Of a DNA stretch of 25,327 bases, positions 24,901 to 25,327 are shown piece after piece (position 1 is the first letter of the stretch; the number at the start of each line of letters is the position of its first letter). The stretch is from positions 1 to 25,327 of the forward strand of contig JWZX01002100.1 of NCBI GenBank assembly GCA_001275005.1, given 5' to 3'. Source of the DNA: Chrysochromulina tobinii (Eukaryota > Haptophyta > Prymnesiales > Chrysochromulinaceae). The notes under the pieces are model-generated. The model did not search any database. It worked only from the letters and a program-made list of their open reading frames with translations, and was not told where the DNA came from. Both the position numbers and the translations under genes were made by a program.

Positions 24901-25140
24901 AGCGTGACGCTCGGCGCGGCGCTTCTGGCCGCCGAGGGCGAGGCCTTCTTCCCTGGCCTACCTGCCGCAGACCTGGGCGCCTCTAATGCCACTCTCGCCG
25001 CGCTGCGGGCGCGCATGAGCGCCGTCTGCGATGGGGGCGTCGCCGAGTTTGCGCTGTGGGCGTGCCGGCCGGACGAGATGGATCGTAGCACATGGGGGGT
25101 CGCGTTTCACATAGTCGCCACTCAGTGTCTCGTCCATTGA
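21972..25140 (+). CDS. POT1: POT1 telomere single-strand-binding protein (one intron)
   Basis: Proposed exons are 21972-23056 and 23133-25140 (1030 aa). The POT1 OB1 (Telo_bind) domain at about 275-380 reads YTPLAQVPL, VGVVIEYSLPKPTRGTDLRS, ITIVDE, LTITFFKGHPIPHGLGCVMR, FHRL, then across the intron MYEGKRQALGRNSRGRLLTSW. Residues 430-800 are expanded with Gly/Ala/Ser-rich insertions around a probable second OB fold (FRGQWLLLRRVRMARLHPSP). The C-terminal part (about 895-1030) matches the POT1 C-terminal OB region: LLLVRARVLGAF, APWQYQMVLQLADEYEM, EAFFPGLPAADL, FALWACRPDE, VAFHIVATQCLVH. POT1 coats the 3' overhang and protects chromosome ends. Residues 57-145 look like an additional OB fold, and residues 150-270 are low complexity (DAADAAD repeats). 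At over 1000 residues it is longer than typical POT1 (roughly 450-650). Confidence 0.88.
22712..22765 (+). repeat. 9-bp coding repeat (DAA)n in POT1 linker
   Basis: Repeated GACGCCGCC/GACGCCGCG units encode TDAADAADAADAADAA just before the OB1 domain. The adjacent divergent gene has a similar ATDAADTADAS stretch, probably from the same base-composition bias. Confidence 0.8.
23057..23132 (+). other. POT1 intron flanked by a 17-bp direct repeat
   Basis: A 76-nt GT-AG intron (GTACGA...CCACAG). The intron's first 17 bases, GTACGAGGGCAAGCGCC (23057-23073), are repeated exactly as the first 17 bases of the next exon (23133-23149). Splicing gives AAMYEGKRQALG, which continues the OB1 fold. Reading through instead shifts into a Gly/Arg-rich frame. 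Confidence 0.85.
23796..23860 (+). repeat. 20-bp direct repeat flanking a GTGAAT run in POT1
   Basis: CGCCAACTCCTCCTCTGCCG occurs at 23796-23815 and 23841-23860, with four GTGAAT/GTGAAC units between them. The stretch encodes ANSSSAGVNVNVNVNANSSS, a slippage-derived linker. Confidence 0.85.
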
Positions 25141-25327
25141 GCAGCTTTACCGATTACGTACCGTGAACCGTGAGAGAAACGTCGACCGTCGCGGTTTTTC
25201 ACAGCAGCGCACACTATGAATAACAAGTAAGCCCAATAATCAGTAAACCTGGTCGCGCGTTGAAACATAGAATTGCGATTCATCAAAGCTACACAAGCAG
25301 CCTGGTGAGCGCGAAACCCGGTCCCTG
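25141..25327. other. 3' flank of POT1
   Basis: 187 bp of lower GC after the POT1 stop, with AT-rich AATAACAAGTAAGCCCAATAATCAG near 25218-25242. It probably holds the POT1 3' UTR; no gene is visible. Confidence 0.4.

Overview
The window looks like nuclear DNA of a GC-rich, flagellated, photosynthetic protist, most likely a haptophyte or similar alga with a secondary plastid. The evidence is eukaryote-only families (POT1, akirin, MOB1, TBCC, TSR2, TMEM143, Mpv17), an EF-hand protein resembling an outer-arm dynein light chain, and short introns. Three proteins (ThiO, an Mpv17 protein, a CPBP protease) begin with a hydrophobic signal followed by a basic transit-like stretch, as expected for a complex plastid. 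The clade is inferred from these features only.

I support fourteen protein-coding genes, packed tightly on both strands. In order: a long coiled-coil protein running off the left edge (-); a small protein with an RME-8/DNAJC13-type PH-like domain (+); a GT31-like glycosyltransferase (+); TSR2 (-); TBCC (-); glycine oxidase ThiO with a long C-terminal extension (-); a TMEM143/DUF3754 membrane protein (+); Mpv17/PMP22 (-); MOB1 (-); akirin (+); a four-exon EF-hand protein (-); a CPBP/CAAX-type intramembrane protease (+); a ~974-residue unrecognised protein with a Cys-rich domain (-); and POT1 telomere-end-binding protein (+). The genes form no pathway. Their arrangement is dominated by head-to-head pairs with 77-275 bp between start codons and by convergent pairs separated by GC-rich, hairpin-prone spacers.

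Five genes need introns to make sense. I placed eight introns from domain continuity and reading frame: GT31 (1), TBCC (1), akirin (2), EF-hand (3), POT1 (1). Seven of the eight donors read GTRCG rather than GTRAG, and most acceptors are GCAG. The POT1 intron is bounded by a perfect 17-bp direct repeat that supplies its donor, which is a candidate trace of recent intron gain.

The items most worth a second look are: the POT1 intron duplication; POT1's apparent extra N-terminal OB fold; the shared 17-nt element at nearly the same distance upstream of two unrelated genes; the ThiO C-terminal extension with a duplicated motif; the free-standing RME-8-like PH domain; the ~120-residue Cys-containing domain in the 974-residue protein; and a 26-28 bp tandem array that carries the TMEM143 stop codon. 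I see no rRNA, tRNA, transposase, CRISPR array or virus-like gene.
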